42,394 nt of DNA from Paenibacillus alba (GTDB lineage Bacteria > Bacillota > Bacilli > Paenibacillales > NBRC-103111), in NCBI RefSeq assembly GCF_013204855.1, contig NZ_JABMKZ010000002.1:698788-741181 (forward strand). Direction: 5' to 3'. Position 1 is the stretch's first letter; each line of letters begins with the position of its first letter. Shown piece after piece: positions 8,359 to 16,813 of this stretch. A model generated the notes under the pieces. It searched no databases and had not been told where the DNA came from. It saw only the letters and a program-made list of their open reading frames with translations. The translations under genes were made by a program, and so were the position numbers.

Positions 8359-9342
8359 CTAATAAGGTCCCCGAATATGATCCTTCACTTGATCATGATA
8401 AAATTGCTGAAGACGTTCCAGCTCAGCTGCCGTAAACGAGGCAACTTGCGCCGTCCCAAGGTTATCCTCGACTTGACGCTCATTTTTAAATCCGGGAATC
8501 ACGCAGGTGATGTTCGGATTGTCCAGAATCCAACGCATGGAAGCTTTCGCCATGTTGCCACGGCCTTCCGCGATCCAAGCCAGCTCTCTGGCCAGCTCGA
8601 CACCTTTGGCAAAAGGCAGGCCAGCGAAGGTCTCGCCTACATTAAACTGTTCACCGTTCGCGTTGAAATTACGATGATCGTCAGCCGCAAATGTGCTCGT
8701 TTCATTAAATTTCCCCGTCAATAAGCCGCTAGCCAGTGGCAATCTCACAAGAATACCTACACCGGCAGCCTTCGCTTGCGGAAACAAAGCTTCCGTAGGC
8801 TTCTGGCGAAACAAGTTATAAATCACTTGAAGCGCCTTCACACCCGGCACATTTAGACAGAACAAGCCTTCCTCAACGGTCTCGACACTCACACCGTAAT
8901 GACGGATTTTGCCTTCCGTTTTTAACTTCTCCAAAACTTCAAATACATGACCATCCTTCAGAATCGCAAGAGGTGGGCAATGAATCTGATAGAGATCAAT
9001 GCGCTCGCGTTGCAACCGTTTCAGACTATTTTCACAATAGGCACGGACGGACTCCTCTGAATAAGTATGTAAATCATGAATATCACCTGCACGGCAAAAC
9101 TTCGTGGCCACATGAATGTTGTCTTCTTTACCTTTGGTCGCTTTCGCGAGCAGCTCTTCGGCATGACCGGAGCCATAGACATCTGCTGTGTCGAAGAAAT
9201 TGACTCCCGCGTCCATCGCTCGGCTCAAACCGTTCAATGCCTCCTGGTCATCCGCATCTCCCCAGCCCCCGCCAATTGCCCAAGTGCCAAAACTGACCTC
9301 ACTGACTTGCAGCTCCGTATTTCCCAGTTGACGATATTTCAT
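8359..9342 (-). CDS. Aldo/keto reductase
   Basis: The protein has 327 residues. The NADPH-dependent aldo/keto reductase catalytic tetrad is visible as Asp51 and Tyr56 (DTADVYGSG), Lys81 (ATKF) and His121 (YQIHCP). The C-terminal ITCVIPGFKNERQVEDNLG matches the cofactor-binding end of the barrel. GGAGGAGG lies just upstream of the ATG. The family reduces aldehydes or ketones of many kinds, so the substrate is not predictable. The gene follows the terminator of the bce-like operon and is probably monocistronic. Confidence 0.9.
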   Translation of the reverse strand: MKYRQLGNTELQVSEVSFGTWAIGGGWGDADDQEALNGLSRAMDAGVNFFDTADVYGSGHAEELLAKATKGKEDNIHVATKFCRAGDIHDLHTYSEESVRAYCENSLKRLQRERIDLYQIHCPPLAILKDGHVFEVLEKLKTEGKIRHYGVSVETVEEGLFCLNVPGVKALQVIYNLFRQKPTEALFPQAKAAGVGILVRLPLASGLLTGKFNETSTFAADDHRNFNANGEQFNVGETFAGLPFAKGVELARELAWIAEGRGNMAKASMRWILDNPNITCVIPGFKNERQVEDNLGTAQVASFTAAELERLQQFYHDQVKDHIRGPY

Positions 9343-9373
9343 CTGTCTTCCTCCTCCACTTATTCACGATTGC

Positions 9374-9419
9374 AAAGAAAGAACCGAGTGCACCAGACTG
9401 CTCTGATGACAACTCGGTT
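9374..9419 (-). terminator. Rho-independent terminator of the bce-like operon
   Basis: On the minus strand AACCGAGT pairs with ACTCGGTT, and inside it CATCAGA pairs with TCTGGTG around a 4-nt loop. A T-rich stretch (TTCTTTCTTTG) follows. It lies just past the stop of the permease gene at 9489. Confidence 0.75.
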
Positions 9420-9488
9420 TTCCGTTCCATGTAACATGGTACTACTATTCCTATTATAATCGTATTCTTGTCGGGCTGTCTAATCGTT

Positions 9489-11426
9489 TCAAACCATATT
9501 ATGGTTGACGGCTTGAATATACCGTGCTCTTACGATCAGGAAATAAATGATCTGCAGCGCAAGAAACGCAGTAGTAGCAAGAAACACAGGACCTCTTACA
9601 TAAGGGATTGAAATATAGTTCAATATAGGTCCAAGTACAACCAAGGACTGAATCGCGGCAACGATAATTGGAATGAAAAAGAGTAAAGCAATCTGCCGTG
9701 TCGCGGACTTATTCATCTCTTTGCTGCTGAGACCCATCTTGGACAAGGAACGATACATGATCCCGTCGACAACTAGCTCCGTATGAAGCTTGAAATAGAG
9801 GAAGCTTGCCGATGAAATGGAGAAGATTAGAGCAATGAATAAGCCAATGAAGCTGAATAAGGCCATTGCGTTTTTCTTACTGAAGTAAGTCTCGCCTCGG
9901 GCAGTTAAATAGTTGCTTGTTTTCCCTTGATCCATCAGCGATTTGTTCCAAGCAGTTAGCGTTTCTCCGACTTTCGTTTCCGGGTCATTCTGGCCGGGAA
10001 TCCCTTTCTCGTTTATCGTTTTGTAGTGAATAGATGGCAAGACAGCATTTTTATTATTGCTCTTTTCCTCCTTGATTGCCTCATAATCCTGATCAGGCAA
10101 GATCAGCACTCTGCCGGCCCAAGTGAGATTCGCAATGGCATCCGTTCTTTGCTTCAGTGCAATTGTCTGGACTGAATTTACACGTTGAATGCCGATGGTT
10201 GTCCCTTGAATATCCGCATTCTTTTTCTCAGCTTCCGGGCTTTGCACCAACATTGCCTCTCCATCAGATAACTTCGTAACAGGTGCTGCATCCATCTCTA
10301 GTGCAAATTGATTATATTGCTGAAGCGAGACCAACTGCAGGTAGCTTTTTTCGCTTGCACTAATTTTGTTGTAGATTGTTTCGATGGTCGCCTGCTTAAA
10401 TGTGAGTCCAGCTTCCTTCAATTGTTCATCGATTTCCTTCAATTCATCGTTCAGATGATTGGAATCATTCATCGTATAAGAGATAGCAAACGGGTTGTTT
10501 TTATAAGCAGCCTCAGTCGTTTGCTTCGAGGCCAGTACGAATCCGACACTCATACAAGCTAGGGATGTCATCACCGTTACGAGAAATAAAATTCTGGTAT
10601 TGTCTTTGATTTTGTAGCTCATTTCAGACATCCACAGCAGATTTATCCCTTTCCATGTGAGCTGATGGCTTCGTTGGAGCCTTTTGATCATCCAAACCGA
10701 GAGTTGTGAATAGAAGAAATACGTACCAGCAATTCCGGTAAAAGCAGCAACCATTAAGCTGACTGGATTCAATGTCCCCACATGCAGCGACGCGAAACCA
10801 ATTGCGAGCAGAACAGTCCCAAACAAAGCGAGCCGTGCTGAGGTTTTCGGTTCTTGCTTAGGCTTGCTGCTGCCTTTGAGCAGCTCCAGCACTTTCCTTT
10901 TATTAATAAACAGGAGCGTGAATAAGGAAATTGTGAAAAACAATACGCCAAAACATAGGATGGTTAGGAGCATCGCTTTCCCCGGCCAGTAGAATGGCAG
11001 CTCGTCAATATCCATTACTTTGGAGCAGATCAACAAAAACAGCTTGGAAAGGAGCAGCCCGAATACAATTCCTATCACGATTGAAAGGGTACCAATCATC
11101 ATATTTTCAAGAAAAATAAGCCCATTGATCTGCTTGGCTTCTGCACCCAGAATTGTCAGGATGCCAAATTCACGGTTGCGTGATTTTATGAAAACGCCTA
11201 TCGAATACAGGACGAAGAAAAAGGCGAAAACATAGACGATATAGGTAGCAATGCTCATACCTGATCTAGCCATAGCTCCCATTAGCGTCTCTTTCAATTG
11301 AGGATGGTAAATAAAAGCAGAATAGCTGAAGAAGATCATGACCATAAATGCGCTGCTAAATAAGTAAGCCATATATGCACTCGCGTTGCGTTTCACATTG
11401 TTAAACGCGAATTGAGGAAAGTTCAT
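9489..11426 (-). CDS. BceB-type ABC transporter permease (antimicrobial peptide resistance)
   Basis: The protein is about 645 residues, which matches the length of Bacillus BceB. Four membrane segments are visible in the first ~250 residues. A long extracellular domain follows (about residues 310-510), and further membrane helices including an FtsX-like block lie near the C terminus. In BceAB systems this large loop senses the target-peptide complex and signals to the BceS kinase. The ATG at 11426 has GGGGAGG upstream and overlaps the end of the ATPase gene by 26 bp, indicating translational coupling. It is the last gene of the four-gene operon. Confidence 0.88.
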   Translation of the reverse strand: MNFPQFAFNNVKRNASAYMAYLFSSAFMVMIFFSYSAFIYHPQLKETLMGAMARSGMSIATYIVYVFAFFFVLYSIGVFIKSRNREFGILTILGAEAKQINGLIFLENMMIGTLSIVIGIVFGLLLSKLFLLICSKVMDIDELPFYWPGKAMLLTILCFGVLFFTISLFTLLFINKRKVLELLKGSSKPKQEPKTSARLALFGTVLLAIGFASLHVGTLNPVSLMVAAFTGIAGTYFFYSQLSVWMIKRLQRSHQLTWKGINLLWMSEMSYKIKDNTRILFLVTVMTSLACMSVGFVLASKQTTEAAYKNNPFAISYTMNDSNHLNDELKEIDEQLKEAGLTFKQATIETIYNKISASEKSYLQLVSLQQYNQFALEMDAAPVTKLSDGEAMLVQSPEAEKKNADIQGTTIGIQRVNSVQTIALKQRTDAIANLTWAGRVLILPDQDYEAIKEEKSNNKNAVLPSIHYKTINEKGIPGQNDPETKVGETLTAWNKSLMDQGKTSNYLTARGETYFSKKNAMALFSFIGLFIALIFSISSASFLYFKLHTELVVDGIMYRSLSKMGLSSKEMNKSATRQIALLFFIPIIVAAIQSLVVLGPILNYISIPYVRGPVFLATTAFLALQIIYFLIVRARYIQAVNHNMV

Positions 11427-12171
11427 TCGTATTGCCTCCCCAGAACGACAGCATATCAATAATTTTCTGAAAAAAGGTTTGCCGGTTGTCTCCGCGATGA
11501 ATTTCAGCAGCTAATCTGCCATCCTTAATGAATACGATACGATTGCAATAGCTTGCCGCCAAAGGGTCGTGAGTTACCAGCATCAGCGTCGTGCCTTCCT
11601 TCTCGTTGATGGCTGCCAAAGATTCCATGACCACACGGGATGCGTTCGAGTCCAGGGAACCGGTTGGCTCATCGGCTAACAGTAGAACCGGCAAGGTAAT
11701 AATGGCACGGGCTATCGCGGTGCGTTGACGCTGCCCTCCCGAGATTTCGTATACGCGTTTATTTAGAATCTCCGTTATTCCCAGTCGCGCAGCTGTTTGC
11801 CTCAGAAGCGACTCCATCTCTTTCAGCGGTCTTCTGTCCAGCGTTAACGGAAGCACGATATTTTCCGCGACCGTCAACGTATCCAGCAGATTAAAGTCTT
11901 GAAACACGAATCCGAGCTGTCGCCTGCGAAACAAAGCTAACTCATTTTTTTTCATTCGAAAAGGATCAGCACCTCCGATTTTCACCTCACCTGAAGTTGG
12001 GCGATCAATCGTTGAAACCATATTCAGCAGCGTTGTTTTACCGCTGCCAGAGGGTCCCATGATGCCAACGAACTCCCCTTTTTGAATTGTAAAATGGATG
12101 TCCGTCAGCGCTTGTGTCGCCACTTTGCCTTCGTACACTTTATTTACTGCCTTCACTTCTAAAATTGTCAT
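11401..12171 (-). CDS. BceA-type ABC transporter ATP-binding protein
   Basis: The protein is about 256 residues with Walker A GPSGSGKTT at residues 39-47, Q-loop Gln91, signature ISGGQ at 143-147, Walker B VLLLADEP at 162-169 and the H-loop His201. This is the cytoplasmic motor of a BceAB-type exporter or target-protection transporter for bacitracin-like or lantibiotic peptides. I chose the ATG at 12171 because GGAG precedes it by 9 nt; the track extension to 12258 would run into the kinase gene. It overlaps the permease gene by 26 bp. Confidence 0.9.
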   Translation of the reverse strand: MTILEVKAVNKVYEGKVATQALTDIHFTIQKGEFVGIMGPSGSGKTTLLNMVSTIDRPTSGEVKIGGADPFRMKKNELALFRRRQLGFVFQDFNLLDTLTVAENIVLPLTLDRRPLKEMESLLRQTAARLGITEILNKRVYEISGGQRQRTAIARAIITLPVLLLADEPTGSLDSNASRVVMESLAAINEKEGTTLMLVTHDPLAASYCNRIVFIKDGRLAAEIHRGDNRQTFFQKIIDMLSFWGGNTNELSSIRV

Positions 12172-12193
12172 ATCGAAATAGCTCCTTACTGAC

Positions 12194-13198
12194 TTAATTG
12201 GATTCACTTTCCATAGGAACTTTACGGAACATGAGCGTAAGGATTGTCCCCTCGCCAAGCTGTGAAGTGATTTCTACTCGATGGCCAAGCTTTTGTGAAA
12301 TTTCACGCACCAGATATAGTCCCATGCCGGTCGATTCATGATATTGACGCCCTCGATCCCCGGTAAAATACGGATGGAAAACACGCCCAATATCCTCCTT
12401 CGCAATACCGATGCCTTCATCTACGATATGAAGAATAACCTTATCTTCTGAGCTTTCCGCTTTTAACGTCACCTTTTTTCCGGCAGCCCCCGAGTAATTG
12501 ACCGCATTAATAAGCAATTGGTCCATAATAAAATGAAACCATTTGACATCTGTGTAAATTCGCAGTGTCTCCTCGATTTGGAAATCGGGTACAATGCTTT
12601 TGCGGATAAACAGTTTGCGATTCCTTGCTATGGCTTCACTGACTGCACTTTTTAACCATACAGGTTCAACCGTAAAGTCTTGTTCAAATCGTTCTAGCCT
12701 AGCTGTATAGAGGACCATTTCTAACCCATTGCGCAGCCGTTCTACCTCTTCTTGAAGATGATCGGCTACTACATCGTCCAACTCAGGCAGAGTCAACTGG
12801 ATGACAGAAAGCGGCGTTTTCATCTGGTGTACCCAGCGGTTTACGAATGCGGTATGCTGCTCTTTATGAACTTGATGTTGGTGCAACTGCTCGCGATAAA
12901 GGGAATCGAATTGCCTCATTCGTTCATAAACGGCCTGAGAAAGCGGGGACTGACCCAAAGAGGTGTGATTATAGTCGATGACATTTTCGGCAGCCGACAA
13001 TTCCTTATACATCAAACGGTGTGTCGCGTAGCGATAACCTAAGTACAGCACGAGTACAGTTAAGCTGATGAGGATTCCATATAAAATAATGGACATCGGA
13101 CGATGTTCACCTGTTAAAGCATATAGGAGTGGCACTAGAAGCACTTGGACGGAAAAAAACAGGATCAAAGGGACTTGTTCCTTCCAGAACAGCCTCAT
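12194..13198 (-). CDS. BceS-type intramembrane-sensing histidine kinase
   Basis: The protein is about 334 residues with two N-terminal membrane helices (about 9-28 and 36-55) separated by only a few residues. That lack of an extracellular sensor is typical of BceS kinases, which read the flux state of their transporter. The phosphoacceptor is His124 in RWVHQMKTPL, and the ATPase domain shows the N-box LLINAVNYS, DEGIGI and GMGLYLV. The start at 13198 overlaps the response-regulator stop by ATGA, a classic coupled junction. The gene for the cognate ATPase follows. Confidence 0.9.
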   Translation of the reverse strand: MRLFWKEQVPLILFFSVQVLLVPLLYALTGEHRPMSIILYGILISLTVLVLYLGYRYATHRLMYKELSAAENVIDYNHTSLGQSPLSQAVYERMRQFDSLYREQLHQHQVHKEQHTAFVNRWVHQMKTPLSVIQLTLPELDDVVADHLQEEVERLRNGLEMVLYTARLERFEQDFTVEPVWLKSAVSEAIARNRKLFIRKSIVPDFQIEETLRIYTDVKWFHFIMDQLLINAVNYSGAAGKKVTLKAESSEDKVILHIVDEGIGIAKEDIGRVFHPYFTGDRGRQYHESTGMGLYLVREISQKLGHRVEITSQLGEGTILTLMFRKVPMESESN

Positions 13199-13905
13199 GA
13201 CTGAACTTCCACTGGCTGAAATCGGTATCCGGCTCCTCGAACCGTTTCGATCCAATTGTCACAGCCCAAATCCTTCAGCTTTCTTCGAACTCTCGTCATA
13301 TACACATTCAAGGTGTTGTCGTCGATAAAATGCTCGTCGTTCCACATGATATCAAGCAGCTTCTCACGGCCAACAACGCGGCCCTCCTTCAGCATCAAGA
13401 CTTCTAGAAGTGTGGCTTCCTTCTGCGTAAGCTCGACCGTCGCCTCTTGGTAAGCAATGATATACCGCTCCGGATATAAAATAAGCTTAGCGCATTCGAT
13501 CTTACGCTCCTCTTCTTGAACAGCCGCGTAAGAGCCATAGGCTCTGCGCAGATGACTGCGAATTTTCGCGATAACGATTTCACTGTTGAAAGGCTTCGTG
13601 ATATAATCATCAGCTCCATTATCGAGTGCCATGATTTGATCCATTTGGCTATCTCTCGCCGAGATGAATAGGATCGGGCAAAGCGATCTGGCACGTATTT
13701 GCCGACACCAATAGAAGCCATCATATTTGGGCAAATTCACATCAAGGAGTACAAGATCGGCCTCAGCCTGCAAGAAATCATCCAGGACATGCTGAAATTC
13801 CTCGACTACAAACACTTCATAATCATATTTTGTAATGGCAGCACGCAGCATACCCGCAATTTTCGCATCGTCTTCCACAATCAGTATCTTATAGATCTGG
13901 ACCAT
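13195..13905 (-). CDS. BceR-type response regulator (OmpR family)
   Basis: The protein has 236 residues: a receiver domain with acidic pocket EDD (11-13) and phosphoacceptor Asp55 (LVLLDVNLP), then an OmpR-type winged helix with NVYMTRVRRKL and the C-terminal VRGAGYRF. It is the first gene of a contiguous R-S-A-B operon. The ATG at 13905 has only a closely spaced GGGG upstream, so initiation may be weak or the start slightly different. It most likely activates its own operon when the transporter engages a cell-wall-targeting peptide. Confidence 0.9.
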   Translation of the reverse strand: MVQIYKILIVEDDAKIAGMLRAAITKYDYEVFVVEEFQHVLDDFLQAEADLVLLDVNLPKYDGFYWCRQIRARSLCPILFISARDSQMDQIMALDNGADDYITKPFNSEIVIAKIRSHLRRAYGSYAAVQEEERKIECAKLILYPERYIIAYQEATVELTQKEATLLEVLMLKEGRVVGREKLLDIMWNDEHFIDDNTLNVYMTRVRRKLKDLGCDNWIETVRGAGYRFQPVEVQS

Positions 13906-14004
13906 CCCCTATAACAATAATGTCTTAACTTTAGCTAATAGGGAGAAAAAAGGGAAATCTTTTTACAATCGGGTACCTATTTACTCGCATATCGTTCCTA
14001 ATTC

Positions 14005-14027
14005 GTCATTACCAGTCATACTGTCAC
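14005..14027 (-). promoter_or_regulatory. GTCAT-type repeats upstream of the bce-like operon (candidate BceR site)
   Basis: Three copies of GTCAT/GTCAC start at 14005, 14015 and 14023, about one helical turn apart, roughly 100-120 nt upstream of the response-regulator start. Response regulators of this class bind spaced TGAC-type half sites, so this is a candidate activator site. It is not verified, and no good -35/-10 pair was found. Confidence 0.3.
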
Positions 14028-14075
14028 TATACAAATCATCGCTGAAGGCAGCCATGGATTTACCTTAAGGTTAGC

Positions 14076-14636
14076 TTACATCTCCTTTAAGGTTTTGTTC
14101 GTACGCCTCTTGCTCGCTTGAAAAGTAACCCAAGCGCTCCATGCATACAGCAGCGCACTCGCGTAAAAAAGCACATTGATTGTAAGCCAATCAATGATGT
14201 ACCCGCCGAGAATTACGGCAAAGCCGGAGGCCACGGATGTCCAAAAGTGAAAAGCCCCGATCATCGCCCCACGCTCGCCTTCCCTTGTATGATCGGCAAT
14301 AAGCAGGCGCTCGCTCATCTTTTGCATGGCGTTGCAAACTCCCATGAGCAGTTGTATCGCAAGCACCCATGTGTAGCTCTCCACCCAAGGAAACATAAGC
14401 ATTGCGGCTGCCATCCCCAGAGAGCTCCAGGTCAGCAACTTGATCCCTTGTCGATCAAGCCGAGGAGCCAGCCATTGCGAGACAGCCGCAGAACTAATGG
14501 TAAACACCGCAAAAGCCAGCCCGTACTTCGAGAAGCTGTTGCCCAAATTTTTGAGAAACAGCAAGTAATAAGGATAAATCAAACCAGCCGCTAGTGTCAC
14601 GATGCTTTGAGAGCGGATAAGCCATTTTGTATCCAT
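14076..14636 (-). CDS. Half-length MFS-type membrane protein
   Basis: The protein has 186 residues with about six predicted membrane helices. The loop after helix 2 (APRLDRQGIKLL) and the helix 4-5 region (ERLLIADHTREGERGAMIGAFHF) match the N-terminal half of a major facilitator transporter. It ends in a charged tail where the central cytoplasmic loop would begin, so it is half the usual 12-helix size. It starts 6 nt after the FAD-oxidase stop and is surely cotranscribed with it. It could be a natural half-transporter that dimerises or a truncated remnant; no matching C-terminal half is visible downstream. Confidence 0.7.
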   Translation of the reverse strand: MDTKWLIRSQSIVTLAAGLIYPYYLLFLKNLGNSFSKYGLAFAVFTISSAAVSQWLAPRLDRQGIKLLTWSSLGMAAAMLMFPWVESYTWVLAIQLLMGVCNAMQKMSERLLIADHTREGERGAMIGAFHFWTSVASGFAVILGGYIIDWLTINVLFYASALLYAWSAWVTFQASKRRTNKTLKEM

Positions 14637-14642
14637 TTCCAG

Positions 14643-16076
14643 CTATTCCCCTTTATAATCCATATAAAAATAGTTCATGAATAGATGATTCGGATCGTAT
14701 TGCTCTATTTTTCGAAAAAAAGTCTCTTGCGAAGGATAGACAGCCTTAAACTGATCAATCCTCGGATATGCGGCATACGGCAAATAATAGCTGCCACGGT
14801 GCTGAATAACTTGATCAATTACTTTTTGAATACCCGTACGTACTTGTGACTGCCCGTGATCTGACAAAGGAACTTGAAACAAACAGACTAGCGCAAACAT
14901 ATCGTCCTTGGCATAAGAAAGCTCAGCTTCTTCATCCTGATTCACATAACGCACTGTAATATTGAGCAGATTCAAATTTTCAGACTTTAACAGCGCCCTG
15001 AAATCATTCACAAAACCGGCAAACTCCTGAACAGGCACAAAATACTCCTGCAGCAAATCATTGCTCCCCGCCTGATCGTACGCCATGAAAGCCGACTCCG
15101 AACGCATCGCATTATTTCTAGTTACAAGTTTACCTGCTTGTTTCGCGAAAAAAGGTTCCTGCAGCTGCCAAAGCAGCGTTTTGCCCCAGTCAAACGTTCG
15201 ATTAAAGTTAAATAATAGCTTGGATATCTCAACGCCTGACTCTCGTGTTTTCAAAGTATCATGATCCTGCAAAGGGATGGAACGGTCAACCACATAATTC
15301 ATGGCGTACATATCGATCAAAAAATGTTCCGGCGCTACCGAAATTCGCGCAATATGCATGTGAATATCGGGATTTGCCTTTACCTGCTCCATAAAATAGG
15401 TGGAGTATGCACTTACATCCATTTGATCAAATGCGATTTTATACATTTCATTGTCCGTTAATGAGAGCGTTACGTCCAGAATAATGCCAAAAAGACCATA
15501 CCCGCCAATTGCGAGCGGAAACAACTCGGCATTGTCAGAACGACTAACCTGTTTGATTTGACCATCCGCAGTAAGCAAACGGAACGACTCCACACTTTTG
15601 ATAAGTGAACCGTTACGAATATCACGGCCATGCGCATTGACGCTTAGTGAGCCTCCGATTGTAAATATGTTTTGAGATTGCATCGTTTTTACGGCTAATC
15701 CATACGGATTAATGTAATCTTGTACATCTTTCCAAGTTGCTCCGGCTTGGACGTTAATGAGCTTATGCTCCTTATCGAAGGACAGCACGCGGTTATAAGC
15801 AGTCATGTCCACTACAATACTGTCTTTGTAAAAGGTATGCCCACCCTGGCTATGCCGCTGCCCGGCAATAGAAATGCTCAAATTCTTCTTTTTTGCTTCC
15901 TGCAAAATTCCTATCAACTGCTCCTCTTCATGCCCTTTCTTTACACTTGCAACTTTGACAGGATGAAGTCTGCTGTAGTCTGTGATCAAGTAAGGATTTT
16001 GGTCCGGAGTGTCATTCCAGAAGTAACTGATCAAACAACATACAGCAAGAAGGAGGAGAGCAAGCCATTTTTTCAT
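14643..16076 (-). CDS. Membrane-anchored FAD-linked oxidoreductase (PCMH/FAD-binding type 4)
   Basis: The protein has 477 residues. Residues ~3-20 form an uncleaved-looking hydrophobic anchor, so the enzyme should face outside. The FAD-binding domain is visible in ISIAGQRHSQGGHTF (about residues 68-82), VQAGATWKDVQDYI, FTIGGSLSVNAHGRD and IGGYGLFGIILDV. The C-terminal FRKIEQYDPNHLFMNYF resembles the end of oxygen-dependent FAD oxidases of the VAO/PCMH fold, including aldonolactone and DprE1-like enzymes. The substrate is unknown. A strong AGGAGG precedes the ATG. It forms a two-gene operon with the half-length MFS protein. Confidence 0.8.
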   Translation of the reverse strand: MKKWLALLLLAVCCLISYFWNDTPDQNPYLITDYSRLHPVKVASVKKGHEEEQLIGILQEAKKKNLSISIAGQRHSQGGHTFYKDSIVVDMTAYNRVLSFDKEHKLINVQAGATWKDVQDYINPYGLAVKTMQSQNIFTIGGSLSVNAHGRDIRNGSLIKSVESFRLLTADGQIKQVSRSDNAELFPLAIGGYGLFGIILDVTLSLTDNEMYKIAFDQMDVSAYSTYFMEQVKANPDIHMHIARISVAPEHFLIDMYAMNYVVDRSIPLQDHDTLKTRESGVEISKLLFNFNRTFDWGKTLLWQLQEPFFAKQAGKLVTRNNAMRSESAFMAYDQAGSNDLLQEYFVPVQEFAGFVNDFRALLKSENLNLLNITVRYVNQDEEAELSYAKDDMFALVCLFQVPLSDHGQSQVRTGIQKVIDQVIQHRGSYYLPYAAYPRIDQFKAVYPSQETFFRKIEQYDPNHLFMNYFYMDYKGE

Positions 16077-16235
16077 GAGAACCTCCTGAGCTTTTGCAAA
16101 CTACTGATTCCAACTTAACTTTTCCAATTATTCTACCACAATATGGGTTTTCTTGGTTATACCAATGAAGATCCACATCCGCTGTTGCCCAAAATCGAAC
16201 GGCAAACGGCGAGAACGGCCACCTGTCTGCAAGCA

Positions 16236-16422
16236 AAAACCTGCGATTGTGCATCTTTTTACGCAAAAAATTCCGCTAATTAGTAAATGCCTGCTAAAGT
16301 GCATCTTTTGGAGTCGGATTTATCCGTTTGGGTTGAAAAACAAGAAAATACCTGCACAATCGCAGGTATTTCCCATTTTTCAAGCGACTTTGTTGAGAAA
16401 AACTGCATTATCGCAGGTTTTC
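16236..16422. repeat. Hairpin-rich intergenic repeat, diverged copy 3
   Basis: The same four-module order as at 53-270 is present: CCTGCGATTGTGCATC, CCTGCTAAAGTGCATC, the hairpin ACCTGC/GCAGGT near 16350-16366, and CTGCATTATCGCAG. Linkers of similar length separate them but are more diverged. It occupies the gap between the FAD oxidase and the Cys-rich gene; no gene is seen in 16077-16523. Confidence 0.75.
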
Positions 16423-16523
16423 TCTGTTTCCGCGTGGCATCGCCTCTTATGCGGCGTTCTAGAGCATGCCGATTGTTGGCTGTCTCACCGCCAACCTCCC
16501 ACGGCTCTCGATTCATGGCTCAC

Positions 16524-16808
16524 TCACGAATCCTCATACTTCTGCCAGCCAATCGTGTTCGAGCTAGCCATAGGACAGCTCTTGTTCTTCAACTTAGCCG
16601 TCACTTGCACAATGCAACCACACATCGAACAAGTATGGCCGCCATGAAGCTTGGGGCATTCCCTGCATATTCGCAATCTGTGATCATAAACGGAATCCGG
16701 AACACAGTTCGCCTCTTGAAACATCGGCGTTGCTAGAATCCTGTTAATCTGAGCATCTGTGACGTTGTACCCATCCCGGCATCCCTTGCATGAACGATCA
16801 GTCTGCAT
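16524..16808 (-). CDS. Small cysteine-rich protein (DUF6171-like)
   Basis: The protein has 94 residues with nine cysteines: Cys7, 10, 35, 48, 51, 60, 63, 65 and 78. The pairs CKGC, CREC and CSMCGC suggest one or two zinc-ribbon sites. The YDHRLRICRECPKL and GHTCSMCGC segments resemble small uncharacterised Firmicutes proteins of the DUF6171 type, a match made from memory. The start lies 5 nt past the arabinofuranosidase stop, so translation is probably coupled to that gene, although no functional link is known. The ribosome site is weak. Confidence 0.65.
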   Translation of the reverse strand: MQTDRSCKGCRDGYNVTDAQINRILATPMFQEANCVPDSVYDHRLRICRECPKLHGGHTCSMCGCIVQVTAKLKNKSCPMASSNTIGWQKYEDS

Positions 16809-16813
16809 CCGCT

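Noticed and set aside
13404..13724. 106-residue ORF inside the bceR-like gene
   Set aside because: It is a shadow in another frame of a clear response-regulator gene.
16280..16736. ORFs on both strands over the third repeat copy
   Set aside because: Same repeat-derived translations (CTIAGI, CIIAGF) and overlap with the Cys-rich gene; no ribosome site.
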